Assembly (NCBI GenBank): GCA_963853835.1
Contig: OY970825.1
Location: 26,908,835 to 26,972,834 of the forward strand
DNA: 64,000 nt
Source: Calendula officinalis
Lineage: Eukaryota > Streptophyta > Magnoliopsida > Asterales > Asteraceae
Direction: 5' to 3'
Made by a program: the position numbers and the translations under genes. The notes under the pieces are model-generated. The model saw only the letters and a list, made by a program, of their open reading frames with translations. It was not told the origin of the DNA and made no database searches. Below are positions 29,652 through 42,782 of this stretch, piece by piece; positions within the stretch are counted from its first letter, which is position 1; the number at the start of each line of letters is the position of its first letter.

Positions 29652-32600
29652 CTACTCGAGGCGTTGTGAGGTCATAACAGAAAGAATATCAGTTACTGAT
29701 GACATGGCACTCAATGCAGCTTTCAAAACGTCTTGAGAACAACCTGGTTTTACAAATGTTCTTACCTGTAGAAATTGAAATTCTATATATTAAATGATAT
29801 GTTATGTGAGATTTTAAACTCCTGAACCCTAATTTGTATTTTGATTATGACATGCTTTTGTTCTCACAAGTTCTTTGGTTTTAAGGTCTAAGATCCATAA
29901 GATCAAAGAATAGCTAACGGGTCAAAACCCATATTATTTAATGCATAAAAACCTACTAAACTATTTTATTCTACAAATTAGTACTTCAAGATTTACTTTT
30001 TGATGTACTAACATTCAAAACCTATTATTGTATCTAACTGTTAACTGGTAAAACCATTCAAAACTTATATATACGATATTATGTTTCAAGATGTTTAGTA
30101 TATTAGAAGGTAAAAAAAGTTTAATTTGTAAATCCATGTGGATAAAACCTAAATGCATTAAAAGGTAGTTTGAAGTACGATAGATACAATAATAAGACTT
30201 GTATAGTTGGATACATTCTAGTGTAGTTTGACGTTTGTGTTTGTCCATTGGTGAGAAAATATAATTTTTGTAGTGATATTAAATGTTTTTAAAAATAAAT
30301 TTGGAGTTATACCTTGTCAAGATATTGATTCAATTCCTTAATACGACCCATATAATCCAAATCCTCCACACACAAACTGACAGCTTTCGAATCAGCACCT
30401 GGGCCTTCAAATTGAAGGGGCCCGGGGTTTCTGTAAACATCATCCATCAAGAATCTTGTTGCATTTTGTCTAAGAAGCCTGCAATTAACAGTTTTTAGGT
30501 TGTTTATTCCATTATTTATTAGAAATTAAAATTAAAATGAAATGAAAATTTACATACTCATATACTTTGCCTCTTAAATCCACGGTAGCAGGATGAACTA
30601 CGGGTTTCCCGATTGTTGTAGCTGACCCGCGACCGTAATGTTTTACGGTCATCATAGCCTAAATTTAACACACAACTAGTTAATCCAAATATTCTGAGCT
30701 TTTAATTAATAGATATAATAATATTTTGACAAACATTAACTAATTATTATTTACGAAATTCAACTAATATTTTGAGAAAAGTGTATTAAATATTATTTAT
30801 ACATTATTTATAGACAACTAGTTCTGTAAAACTCGGCCGAGTACTTGCCAGGTAATCGCTGTTGGGTGGTGTACCGACTGCCGAGTGAGGTTGGTCCTAA
30901 CCAATCAAATTACTTGGTCAAAACATTACTCGGTCAAAACTCGGTAAAAAACTGTCAAACTCGGTCAAACCCAGTCAAACCGCTTCTTCTTTTTTATTAT
31001 TATGTGGGGGTTTTTTTGGTGTTTTTTGGATTATGTTGTGATACCTTCATCCTTTTGCCTTTTGAGCTAACATTATGTTTCAAACTTTAAGTATTTGAAC
31101 TTTTGAAGAAGTAGACAACTAGTTATACAATTTATATATATAATTTCTAAATTTATATATAAAAATTCTCGATCGAGGGTCATCGAACGAACGAACAGGT
31201 AGCAAGTAGCGAATTCTACAACATTGTAAAGAACAGTTAGAAATCAAACCGTAATTGGAGCAGCACCACATCGCCATTTGTTTGATGGACTCTTGAGGTT
31301 AGTGACAGTTGCCATATAACCATTCAAACCAGCTGCCAAAATATGGTAACAACAATGTCCAAGAACCTACAAACATAATTAATCCAAATTAAGGTAACCA
31401 CTAATTAACATTTACAATAAGAATTATGTATATATACTATTAATCGAATAAATTAAAGGAACTTACATAGGCATAATCGCAATCAAATTTTGATGGCAAA
31501 GAACCACGAGCTTGGTAGCCAAAAAAGTGACAGATGGCATTAAATTTCTTCCCCTTGTATGTACCTTCTTTCTGTTTACACATTAAAATATATACATTAG
31601 TGTGATACTTACATACAATATAATCAAATTTAGTATATGTATAGCTCATTTCATACCAATCGTTTGTTGATTTCTGCTTCCACAAGTTCAGCAAGAAGCT
31701 TCTCTGTTTCAATCTGACAAGATGGGTAACACGTTCGGGTTATAACATGTCATTTTGGAACGGGTGGGGTCAACTTGACCCACATACCCTTTTGCCTTTT
31801 TTTAGATAATTAACGTGTTAGTTACGAATACAAAAACAATATTATCACAATAATAATTATACAATTGGAATAAAACATGTTGGAAGTTGTATGCACTAAA
31901 AACAAATCTAGGGCAACTTTCAACACGTTTGGATAGAAGACGAGCCGTATGAGTAAATGGGACATGTTTATATTTTTGTGTATTATGAAGATTTATAATG
32001 AAGTACCTGAGACAACTGGGCTGAGTCATCTGATTCAGGATGAAGAAGAAGCTGCAATGCAACAATAAAGGTTATGAATATGAGCAGTGAGGGTTATTTT
32101 TGTGAATTATGTTAAAAGAAAGATACCTGTTTCCTAATAAATGGAGGCATAAATTGAAACAAAGCGGATGCCCAGGGTGAAAGTTTTGTTGATATATTAT
32201 CAGCAGAAACACCTTGTCTAAGAAGACTATGAATTTCCTGAAATGATAATAATGTGTTAAATTGTCCAGAAAGAAAGAAAGAGATAATTAGTGTTGCTAT
32301 ACCTGCAATAGTGCAAAAACTTCTGGGATGCTTTCTATAAGTCCTTCCGGAAGTAAGATGACACCATGATTCTTGTCTAAACGATAAACAAAACATTGCA
32401 AATATCAATAAACAACACCTAGATCGGCTAAGGCAGTAGAGTCACTTTTTAGTATTGTAATGGGATTTTCCAAAATAATACAAACTTTAACCGCGTTCCC
32501 TTTGTTTATCTTTGAGCCGTTTAAGAAAAAACACAATTCACACACCTTGTTCTGCCCTGGCTTGCACGGCATCACAAATCTGTTTGGTTAAGTCAAATAG

Positions 32601-35122
32601 GGTAAGTTTTGAAGCTGCAACTTCTTCAGCAAGAATAACCTACAAACAAGATATATAAATATAAATACGAGGAAAAACAGAAAAAAATGTAAGCTTACTT
32701 ACCATGTTAGGATGAGACTGCAGAGTGCATTCTACAGCAACATGAGATGCTTTCCTACCCATGAGCCGGATAAAATAGTAGTACTGCAAATCAATTAGAT
32801 ATTAACATAACAGATTACCAAATTTCAACCCATTGGATTATTTCAATTACCTTTTCCGCAGAAAGAGCGTCAGTGCAAACGTTGCTGATCAGTTGAGAGT
32901 TAACCTAAATACATTAAAATAAAAAATAAAAAGTGGTGACTGCAAAATTGTTTGCATCAAATCACAATATGATATCTATACCTTGCATATCGTATCAAAA
33001 CCAACATTCGCTTCAACAAACTGGTTCTTAAGATCTCCATTCAATGTAACAGGTACCCCAACCACCTGCAAATTACAAACAGTTTTGTATATGCAAGACG
33101 AAAAAATCTAACAATTTTGATATACCTTTGTGGAGCATTTTGCTTCTGCAAAAGTCTCAGCAAGCTGAGCAGCATCTGTGTTAGATGTTACCCCTTCAAG
33201 AAAACATAGGAACATTTTTTTTAATTATATATGTATAGTTCATATTTAATATTTATACATACCTCCAACAATAACTAGACCATCCAATTTCAAAGCCTTG
33301 CATGCTGCCATTGCTGAATTTACTTGTTCTGTTGTTCTAATTTGATCCTTTGTTCTTCCCAACAAATCATAACCACCTTCATTTATTGAAAAAGTCACAA
33401 ATGAAATTACTTAAAGGAAGTCAGCAAACCCTTATCAAAAAATTAAACTTTTCCTCATAATAGGCAGTGTTGCAAAAATCATTGACCGATTTTTACAACC
33501 TTGATAATAAGTACCTTGGTTTTTGTAGGTTGCAAGAATATCATCTGTAATCTCGAGAGTTTTTTGAGCAAATAAACCTTCGGAACCACCTATTTACATA
33601 CATAACACAATTCTTATGAGTAATGTAGAATTTAACCCTTAAATAAAAAATAAAATAAATATTTACCTAGAAATCCTAGCAAAATACTGTTAGGGTTGTG
33701 ACTTTTGAGAGCTTCATGAAGACCCCATGCAACATTATGTCCCCCGGGAGATTGTCTACCACAGAAAACTAGTCCAACCCTGAAAGATGAAGATATTAAA
33801 TTAAGCAACACAATTTTTAAAAAAAGTTAAAAAGGGCACTATAATTAAAAAAAAAAATATTCTACAGAATATAAACAATGATCTTAAACCATTATTATTA
33901 TTATTTGAACAATACATGAATACTAGAACATGTGGTTTTGATGATTAATCACTTGAGATTGAGAATTAGATTACACTTCAAAGAATTATTGTATTTTTCA
34001 CTTGGAAGTTAAGTACTGTGAATTGCAATAACAAAAAGAAATTGTATGAAACTATAATCCGTACTTTATTGCAGGATGTTCATTAATAGTTTTAGCATTT
34101 GCTGCTTTTGACTTTTCTCTGAAAAAATGAGCTAAAGGTTGACCATAAGTGTGAGGAAATGATCGAGCAATTGCATGAGCACCAGAAGGATCTGCTGCAG
34201 CAGTTGCATCACCAAACTCTACTCTCACAGCAGTTCCCTGTGTACAAACACATAGTAAAAGGTACATAAGCCCAATATATCATTGAATTTCATAATAAAA
34301 TATACTAATGTTGCTTTTTGAACTAATTATTGCCACTTGAATAAGCTAAATAAGATAGTTAGTTAAATAATGTGTTGATAGAAACTAGTGATAGGCAGAT
34401 AATTTACAATTTTACATGTTTCTCGGTGTTTAATGTTCTTACTGCAACTTTTTACCATTTTCCTGAATCTTGTTATTTTGACCCAAAATAAGTGAAAAAA
34501 CATAATCATAATCACTTTTACAGAACACTCAAAACTGATAACTTCAACCTCTGTTTCAAAATTATATCCAAACACAGCCAGAATACATGTGTCTATGAAA
34601 CATTACTAGACATGACGTGTCAAAAAAAGTCAAACATGCATCACTCTAGCATAACTTAGTAATAAGTTCAAAAAAAGTGCAAAATTTCCAGCTAGAGAAA
34701 ATACAACCCTAAGATTCAAGAGCTATTTTACACATTAAAACAGAATCTCATTATTCACAAAGCAACCAAAAAGATGACACGCAAAAAGCACGAATGCATC
34801 GCAAAACACGTGATTCACACATGTCAGAATCAATATCTGTTTTACTTTTTATCGGTGGATATTCAGTAACTTTACAACAGAATCGTTGATTCGATGATTC
34901 GATCCATCGCTTAACAATACAAAACACTTCAAAATTAATACAATGCACACAGATAAATATATATACATACATATACGTATAAATCTGAAGAAAATAGTTG
35001 AAAACTTTTGACATAAGTTGTGAAATAATAACCTGAAGACAAGGAGGAAGTTCAGGTTTGTATAGAGATCGATTCTTCTGTAGATCAGAAAGCTCTCTTG
35101 GAACTCCATAATCAGATTCCAT
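29652..35122 (-). CDS. PFP-ALPHA: Pyrophosphate--fructose 6-phosphate 1-phosphotransferase, alpha (regulatory) subunit
   Basis: Cytosolic PPi-dependent phosphofructokinase interconverts fructose 6-phosphate and fructose 1,6-bisphosphate using pyrophosphate; alpha is the regulatory partner of the catalytic beta subunit. I can splice 19 exons with GT..AG borders and continuous frame: 35122-35033, 34237-34065, 33779-33667, 33589-33515, 33376-33263, 33193-33126, 33065-32982, 32904-32851, 32783-32703, 32639-32546, 32376-32303, 32237-32127, 32051-32007, 31713-31657, 31571-31467, 31366-31250, 30658-30558, 30478-30313, 29765-29652. They give 611 residues, the usual plant alpha length. The start reads [15 protein letters not shown], matching plant alpha. 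Recognisable motifs are [45 protein letters not shown] and [20 protein letters not shown]. Beta-type GGDDSNT and the catalytic TIDGD are replaced by GGVTSNT and TLNGD, supporting alpha. Exon 1 is followed by a 795-base intron, and small insertions lie in several introns. No damage seen. Confidence 0.96.
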
Positions 35123-36320
35123 TTCTGTAAGAAGAAATCAATAGTTTTTTTGTTCAAATCTGTGTGTTTTTTCTCACACTAAAAACACAGCACTCACTCT
35201 GTTTTCTTCACCTAATACGGTGGGGCTTGTATAGGCGAGTTCACCAACCAACCTATATTTTTGGGATTTTTTCATTTCACTCCCCAAATGTGGTTATTTA
35301 CATTTTCTAGCTCCAATCTTTTCGGGAATAAAAAACAGATTTTGAAAGGACACAGTAATTGTCATGTTAAAGTCATATTTAAGTTATTTAGGGTTTTTTA
35401 ATAGTTAGTTAGTAAGTTAGTAGTTCAAGTCTAAATTGTGATATCCACAATGGATATGTCTTTCGCCGAACCCTTCACCTATGGGAATAAACTTCACCAC
35501 CTATTCACATGAGGAAAAGCCTTCAGCAAGACTCGAACCTGATACCTTGTGAAGGAACCCCCCCCCCCCACCTCAAGTTTCCCTTAATGTCTAGTTGATC
35601 TACACCAACTGGTTGGTTTTATTTAACATGACTTTGACATAAGGGGATGTATCATGTTAAATGAGGTTAAATTCATGTTAAAACCCAAAGTGGGTCTCAC
35701 ACGTGCATTGGTTGGTTTTAACATGTTGCCATAGCTTTGGCGAAGGTTCTTTAGCATGTTTTTAACGCAAGTGACAGCACGGTGTTAAAGCATGTTAAAA
35801 AAATTTAGCGTGACATTGATGAGTCGTCACTCAATGCTCTAAATTTACTTAAAAGGAGATGAGAGATAAAGAGAACAACGTGGAGAAAAACAAGTGCAAA
35901 GTTGGTGTTTTATTACTAGTTTACTATATATAATGCATTTAGGGTTTTTTTTCAAATATTTTTACTATAAAATGCATTTGAGACTTTCTCAAATAAGGGC
36001 TATTCGTATAATAATAAAGCTCAAAAGACGAAATCCACAACTTCATACAGTGCACATTGACAATTTATATAATTCCTCTGGCGACGTGCATAAATTGTCG
36101 AAATCGATTCAAGGTCGATAGAACGTAATCGGCGACAGAACAATTGGAGAAGACAACTAGAGGTAGGGGCTGGGGATGGATCGACTTTTCAGGGGGTTTG
36201 GTGGCGTGACGATAATGATTATTGATTGAAGTTTGAATTCAAAGAAATAGAGGCGATTTGTGATTCTGAATATGGTGGGAAGATATGGATAAAAGAGAAT
36301 AAAAATTAAATATATTAATA
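35123..36320. other. Intergenic region upstream of PFP alpha
   Basis: Holds the minus-strand leader and promoter of PFP alpha (a weak TATA-like CTATACAAG lies near 35226-35234 on the minus strand). Further right are a run of 14 C near 35561, several TTTAACATG/CATGTTAAA inverted copies at about 35620-35810 suggesting a decayed hairpin element, and AT-rich sequence. No reading frame with recognisable content. Confidence 0.5.
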
Positions 36321-36555
36321 GAGTAAATTTCACAAATCGTCTATGTGATTTATCACTTATTACATTAACAGTCATTTATCTTCGCTTTATTACAAAAAGC
36401 CAAAAAGGTATTTTGGTCATTAAAAATAGTTAAGAGTAGTAGAGACCATGTGTGCAACAAAGTCTATACACTATGGCCCGTCCAATGTAATAAACGAAGT
36501 TTGGAGACGGATAATGTAATTAGTGATATACCACATGAACCTTCCATATTAAACT
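36321..36555. mobile_element. Candidate MITE, GAGTAAATT-type ends
   Basis: Left arm GAGTAAATTTCACAAATCG...ATCACTTATTACATTA is matched by the reverse complement of the right arm (ATCACTAATTACATTA, then CTTCG and TTTATTACA shared further in). Arms of about 60 bases with mismatches enclose about 100 bases. Type of end resembles the larger element at 61172. Target duplication not resolved. Confidence 0.6.
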
Positions 36556-36679
36556 TTTATTTTTATTTAGTTTAAAAAAATTAATGTTTAAATTATTTTT
36601 CTTTTGTTTTAATTTTTATTTCTCTACTTTTTTACTTCTTACTTTTACTATTTTTTAGATAATTTCTTTTATATCCTCG

Positions 36680-36879
36680 NNNNNNNNNNNNNNNNNNNNN
36701 NNNNNNNNNNNNNNNNNNNNNNNNNNNNNNNNNNNNNNNNNNNNNNNNNNNNNNNNNNNNNNNNNNNNNNNNNNNNNNNNNNNNNNNNNNNNNNNNNNNN
36801 NNNNNNNNNNNNNNNNNNNNNNNNNNNNNNNNNNNNNNNNNNNNNNNNNNNNNNNNNNNNNNNNNNNNNNNNNNNNNNN
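36680..36879. other. Assembly gap (200 N)
   Basis: Exactly 200 N, a round number that suggests a scaffold join of unknown true length. It lies in the presumed promoter of the SPL gene, so that promoter is not fully visible and the order of the two halves depends on scaffolding. Confidence 0.99.
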
Positions 36880-37065
36880 TGTGGGAGGAATTTATTACTG
36901 AGGATTCTTTTTTATGAAAAAAAAGAGAATTTGATAAACTAAAAAACAAACCCCTATTGGACTCGTACGACTCCCTTTTTCCATCTTCTTTTATCATCAG
37001 ATCTATTTGCTCTCTCTCTCTTCCCAGATCTGGAATTCCCTTATTCGTCTTCATCATCAAGATCT

Positions 37066-37462
37066 GCCACACCAGCTGTTTGTTGAAATTCCTCACTGAT
37101 TTTTTTCATCTAGCTGTTATGAACTCGTAAAGGTTGGTAAATCTCTGACCTTTTTTTATTATTATTGCTATTGATTTGCTCGTTTTGGGTTTATATTAAT
37201 CTGCCCACCAACTGTTTGTTGAAAGTCCTGAGTAGTTCTTTTGATCTGGTGTGTTATGAACACTTAAAGCGGGTAAATCTTTGACCATTCCCGATTATTT
37301 GCTATTAATTTTGCTTATTTTGTTTTGTTTATGATTTTTTATTATATGCCCACCAGGCACCAACTAATTGTTGAAAGTCCTGACTGAATTTTTTGATCTA
37401 GGGTTTACGAACTCTTTATTTGATTATTTGCTATTAATTTGTTCCTATCTTGTTGTTCTTAA
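37066..37462 (+). repeat. Three degenerate direct repeats in the SPL leader
   Basis: Three successive segments starting about 37066, 37203 and 37348 share CACCA, then GTTGAAA.TCCTGA, GATCT, a TTATGAAC-like word, GGTAAATCT.TGACC and TTGCTATTAATTTG, at a period of about 140 bases. They lie between the gap and the SPL start codon, in the leader or a leader intron. Confidence 0.8.
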
Positions 37463-37680
37463 TTATGTTCCTAAATACATAGCTTCAAGATTATTGTAGG
37501 AACACCTAAAAAAAATCTTGAAAAAATGTAAAAAAGGGAAGAAATTAATTATGGACGATTTGATTCAGTTTATGGAGTTAAAATAAGTGAGAAATGATGA
37601 AGTATTAATGGATCAGATTAGGGTTTATTGTTTAGGATTTAATTTTGTTAATTTTATAGGAAATTTGGAAACGATAAAAA

Positions 37681-40600
37681 ATGGAAGAAGTTGGTACTCA
37701 ACTAGCTCCTCCTTTATGTATGTACAACACGGTAAATCTGATGGCTAAAAAACGCGGTTTACCGTTTCAAAACACAAACTTTTTGCAACAAGAGTATTTC
37801 CAAAAGTTGATTCCAAATTTAGATGATTCTAGTAACAGTTGGAACCCTAAAAATTGGGAATGGGATAGTTCAAGACTTGTTGCTAAACCCTTAGATAGGA
37901 TGGAAATTCAAGAACAACTGCAAGAGAATCATAATCAGTCTGCTGATGTTTTGAAAGATGATGCACGGTTATTGTTACAACTTGGTGGTGGTGAGGAGGT
38001 GGTGAGTAGACCTAGTAAACGGGTCAGATCTGGATCTCCGGCGGGCGGTGGTGGTGGGAATTATCCGATGTGTCAGGTGGATAATTGTAAGGAAGATTTA
38101 TCGGGGGCTAAAGATTATCATAGGCGGCATAAGGTTTGTGAAGTTCATAGTAAAGCTGGGAAAGCGTTAGTTGGGAAACAAATGCAAAGATTTTGTCAAC
38201 AGTGTAGCAGGTTAGTAAATAGTAAGTTGATAAATTACTAATTTTAAATTTTAATAAATTTATTTTTAAAGGTTTCACCCTCTTTCGGAATTTGATGAGG
38301 GAAAACGTAGCTGTAGACGTAGGCTTGCTGGTCACAACAGGCGAAGAAGAAAAACTCAACCAGAAGAACCTGCAAATGCAAATGCAAATGCAAATGCAAA
38401 TGCTGATAATGGAGATATTCTTAATTTGCTCACGGTTTTAGCTCGTGCTCAAGGTGATTAATAAACCAAATTTTATCTAACTTTAAAACTTATGTTTAGA
38501 TAAAAAAATCCCCTATCTATACTTTCTTTTATCTTCACTTTTTAAAAATAAATTAATACGGAGTATTTATTTATATTTTGAATATTAGGGAACGTGCAAG
38601 AATTGACCAGAAGTTCTTCACCACTACCCAATAAAGACCAACTTATACACATTCTCAACAAAATAAACTCTCTACCAATGCCCGTTGACAAATTACCACT
38701 TCCAACGACTTTGACCAACGATAAACCACCTTCTGATAGTCAAAACAAAAAGTCAAACTCATTAACCATGGACTTACTCGGTGGTCTTTCCACCCCTGAA
38801 CCTGTTTTCCAGAAACAAATCCAACCCGATAACATGGCTAACAATTTACAAAATCAACCACCAAGTGAGGTCCATTCTGGTGGTGAAAGAAGTAGTACAA
38901 GTTTTCAATCTCGCGGTGAAGATTCAGATTGTCAAATTGTGGACACTTTTCCAGTTAATTTGCAGTTACAGTTATTTAGTTCTTCACCTGAAGATGATAA
39001 ATTAGCATCCAGCAGAAAATATTTTTCATCTGATAGTAGTGATCATTCACCTTCTTCTTCTTCGCCACCTGTCGTTCAACCGCTTTTCCCGCCAAAAATT
39101 TCCCGGGAAAGAATGAAGCCCGAAAGCAGTGGTGAGAATGTTAAAGATAGTACTATTTCTCTTGAGCTCTTTGGTGGGCCGAATAATGTTTCGATTCAAA
39201 GTTCTCCGTATCGGGCTGGGTACACATCATCATCTGGGTCTGATCAGTCACCTTCGAGTTTGAATTCTGATCCTCAGGTTTCTACTTAATTAATTAATTA
39301 ACGCCATTTGCATTATTTTTTTTAATTATGTATGTTTTTTGTATTTTATTAGGATCGTACTGGGCGAATACTGTTTAAGCTGTTTGATAAGGATCCAAGT
39401 CATTTGCCTGGTTCACTGCGTACACAGGTGAAAGATTTGTTGGTTATTGTCTGGTAAAATGGGCGGGTTGGGTAACGGGTCAAAAAGGGTGATTTTGGTA
39501 CGGGTCGAAATGGTCCGGGTTGGGAAACGTGTCAAAAAGGGAAAATTAAGGTACGGGTTGAAATGGATCGATTGACACAAAACACTTTCGATCCAAAGGT
39601 TTTAATTTTTTTTACAAAATATTTAGTCTTTCAGTTATTATTAAAGAACAATTATTTTAATAATATATTATTATTCTGGCCTTTTTAATAAAAATGACGT
39701 AGGAGGTTTTATGCATAGTTTTTTCTCTCTACCTGTTTGCTTGTTTTTTGGCTATTTTATTATTTATTTTTACCCGCGTGACCCGTTAGCGGACAAAATG
39801 AACCGGGTCGGCCCATTTGAAAATTAAACGGGTCGAAATTGCCGTATGTAACTTTGATTTATGTTTTTTTTTTCCTTTCAGGTGTTCAATTGGCTTTCTC
39901 AAAGTCCATCAGAGATGGAAGGATACATAAGGCCTGGTTGTGTAGTTCTTTCAGTATATTTATGCATGTCATCATCATCTTGGGATCAAGTAAGTAAACT
40001 ATTGCATTTAGAAAATAAATACAAAAATAAATAAATAGATAAATAAGTATAATAAAGCAGCCATCTTTTTTTTTTATAGCTTTTGCTAAGCAGTTGCAGT
40101 GCTTGTGTTTTTTTTTCAGCTTGAAGAAAACTTTGTTCAGTATATCTATTCGCTTCTACAAGATTCCGGAACCGAATTTTGGGAATCTGGAAGGTTCTTA
40201 GCACATACTGAAAAGCAAATAGCATCACATAAGAATGGTGATTCATTTTATTGTAATTTTTTTTGTTTTAATTATAGTTTTGCGAGCTGTTCAGAGGCTA
40301 TATTATAAGATAATGGTCATTTTTTAAACAGTGGTTTTGGAGGGCATTTGACCCGTTCAACTAATTTGACCTGTTTATTTTTTAGCTAATTATAAAATAT
40401 AAATGTAATCCACCTCCACCTTTTATTTTTCACTATAATACAATTTATTAATTTCACCATTGTGACATCTTTTTTACATTTTATGATTAATCAGGTAAAG
40501 TCTATTTATTTAAATCTTTAAAAGCATGGAGTTCCCCACAATTAATATCAATCTCCCCATTGGCTGTTGTGGCTGGAAAAGAAACTTCTCTTGTTTTAAG

Positions 40601-42061
40601 AGGCCGAAATCTAAGGACACCTGGCACCAAGTATGTATTTTATTCCCTATAGTTATAATATATATATATTTAAAAAAAAAAAGTGGACTATTAAAAATGC
40701 ATTTTTGTTGTCGTATATTAGGGTTTATTGTACACATGTTAATGGATGTACATTGGAGGATGTAACAGAATCAGGAAATCAAGAATCTACTTATGATGAA
40801 ATAAGCACTTGCTGCTTTAAAGTTTGTGCACCGAGTGCACTTGGTCGATGTTTCATTGAGGTATATATATTATAATGAAGGTGGCCCGTTTATATAAACA
40901 CATCAAGTTGGTTGTTTTAAATCCAAAACGGGTCTGCTTTGACTCGTACTAAATTTGACTCGAATCCTTTCTGAATCTTGAATTTTCAAAAGATTGATTT
41001 TTTTTAATTGTATGAACAGATCGAAAACGGTTTACGGGGTACCAGCTTTCCCATAATCATAGGTGATGCTACACTCTGTCAAGAACTGAACCTTCTAGAA
41101 GCCGAATTCATAAATGGTCAATCAAATTCAACCCTACACTTTTTAAACGAGCTCGGTTGGTTATTCCAGAAACAAGAAACAAAAAATTCCCATTATACCC
41201 TTACAAGATTCAAATTCCTGCTCGTTTTCTCAGTAGAAAGAGATTTTTGTGCTCTAATGAAAACACTCTTAGGAATTCTACTTCCGGGTATTACAAATGA
41301 TGAGCTGGCAGTTGAGATGTTATCGGGGATTAACCTTTTAAATCGGGCGGTTAAAAGAAGGTGTAAGAAGATGGTTGATTTGCTTGTACATTATTCGGTT
41401 GTTGATTCACAAAATGGCTGTAGAAAATATGTTTTCCCGCCAAATCTTGCGGGTGCAGGCGGCATTACACCATTGCATTTGGCGGCTTGTACTTCTGATT
41501 CAGATGCTTTGGTTGATGCTTTAACAAACGATCCACAAGAGGTATGTTTGTGTCAACCAACCAACCCAACCCAACCCCTAGATAGCATACAACACACTAA
41601 TTAATTATTATTTTTTATTTTTTTAGATCGGGCTGCTGAGCTGGAATTCTTCATTAGACGCAAACGGGCTATCTCCGTTCGCATATGCATCAATGAGAAA
41701 CAACTCCTCCTACAACATATTAGTGGCCCAAAAACTTACCAACCGAATAGCGGGCCAAGTTTGCGTACAAATCACAAACGAAATCGAACTCCAAACCCTA
41801 AACGAAAACCACCGTGAACTGAGTTTCAGAATAAGAGACTGTTCTACGACCCTAAAATGTTGCTCAAAATGTGCTACACTTGTTGCCAAACACCCCAGAA
41901 GAATCCCGGGCTCACAGGGGTTACTTCATCGCCCGTATATACACTCGATGCTTGCTATAGCTGCAGTGTGTGTATGTGTGTGTCTTTTCCTTCGTGGGGC
42001 CCCTGATATCGGCCTCGTTGCACCCTTTAAATGGGAGAATTTGAATTTCGGTTCCATGTAG
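37681..42061 (+). CDS. SPL14: SQUAMOSA promoter-binding-like protein, SPL14-type (SBP domain plus ankyrin region)
   Basis: Nuclear transcription factor of the large SBP-box clade (SPL1/12/14/16 in Arabidopsis), whose SBP domain binds GTAC-core DNA. Ten exons splice in frame: 37681-38210, 38272-38453, 38589-39277, 39353-39427, 39882-39989, 40120-40237, 40495-40630, 40722-40860, 41020-41541, 41627-42061, giving 977 residues (Arabidopsis SPL14 is slightly longer). The SBP domain starts near residue 131 with CQVDNCKEDLSGAKDYHRRH, and the intron after QQCSR is where SBP genes usually have it; FDEGKRSCRRRLAGHNRRRR carries the nuclear localisation signal. Further on are LQLFSSSPEDD and a SSGSDQSPSSLNSD motif, a GGITPLHLAA ankyrin repeat near the end, and a hydrophobic C-terminal segment (HSMLAIAAVCVCVCLF) as in this clade. 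An Ala-Asn hexanucleotide repeat follows the SBP domain. I see no miR156 site, as expected for this clade. Confidence 0.95.
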
Positions 42062-42782
42062 ATGCAAATTATAATAAAATAAGAATAAAAAGTAGAAGGT
42101 AGAAAAACAAAATGTTTAATTTAACTTTTGGGTAGGTGAATAAGCATCATTGACCGGTGTTTTGGAAACCGAACTGAGAGTTGGGAGATGATGTTATTGA
42201 CCGTGGCTGACTTGTTACGAATAGTGTTTTCTTGTAAGTTTATAATAGTTGATAGCAGTTTGTCTTTTTATGTATATTGTTTTGATTAAATGATAAAGGA
42301 TATATGTAGTTTTCTCTGTTTTATTGTTCTTCCGTTTTGACTTGCTACGTCAATACATTTTTTGTAATGTAGTTATTAGTGAACACAAAATTTGTTAAAA
42401 GGACTGTTTTGCATCTGTCCAACTAGTTACCCATTCACTTTGCAACTCGAGCTTTGAAATTTAATCCACAAACGGAAGATGGATTTTTTACCAACAAAGA
42501 AATGATAGGTATTTCTGTTTATAATTTAAGCGTAGCCGTTTCCGAACCTTGATCTTATCTGGTAAAATGAAATAATTTGGATTACCTTTACACGGAATTT
42601 TAGTGTTTTGTTATTTTGTATCTGTTCTTTTTTGTACGCAAAAAACCAAAAACAGCCAGCTAGCAGAGCTCATCTTTGTCACATATTCACAAAATCTACG
42701 CCACCTTTTTTTTGTATTTTTCTTTGTGTTCATCCTTCATAATTGCTTGTTAAACCAAATTCATAACCCTTAAAATCATAAG
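42062..42782. other. Intergenic region between SPL14-like and carboxylesterase genes
   Basis: Should hold the SPL 3' UTR and the esterase promoter. AT-rich; I see no gene, clear repeat or unambiguous TATA box. Confidence 0.6.

Noticed and set aside
36632..37096. Long minus-strand frame spanning the N gap
   Set aside because: Its length comes from the undefined bases; the flanking residues have no recognisable content.
37681..42061. miR156 target site in the SPL gene
   Set aside because: No matching stretch was seen, and the large SPL14-type clade is not a known target.
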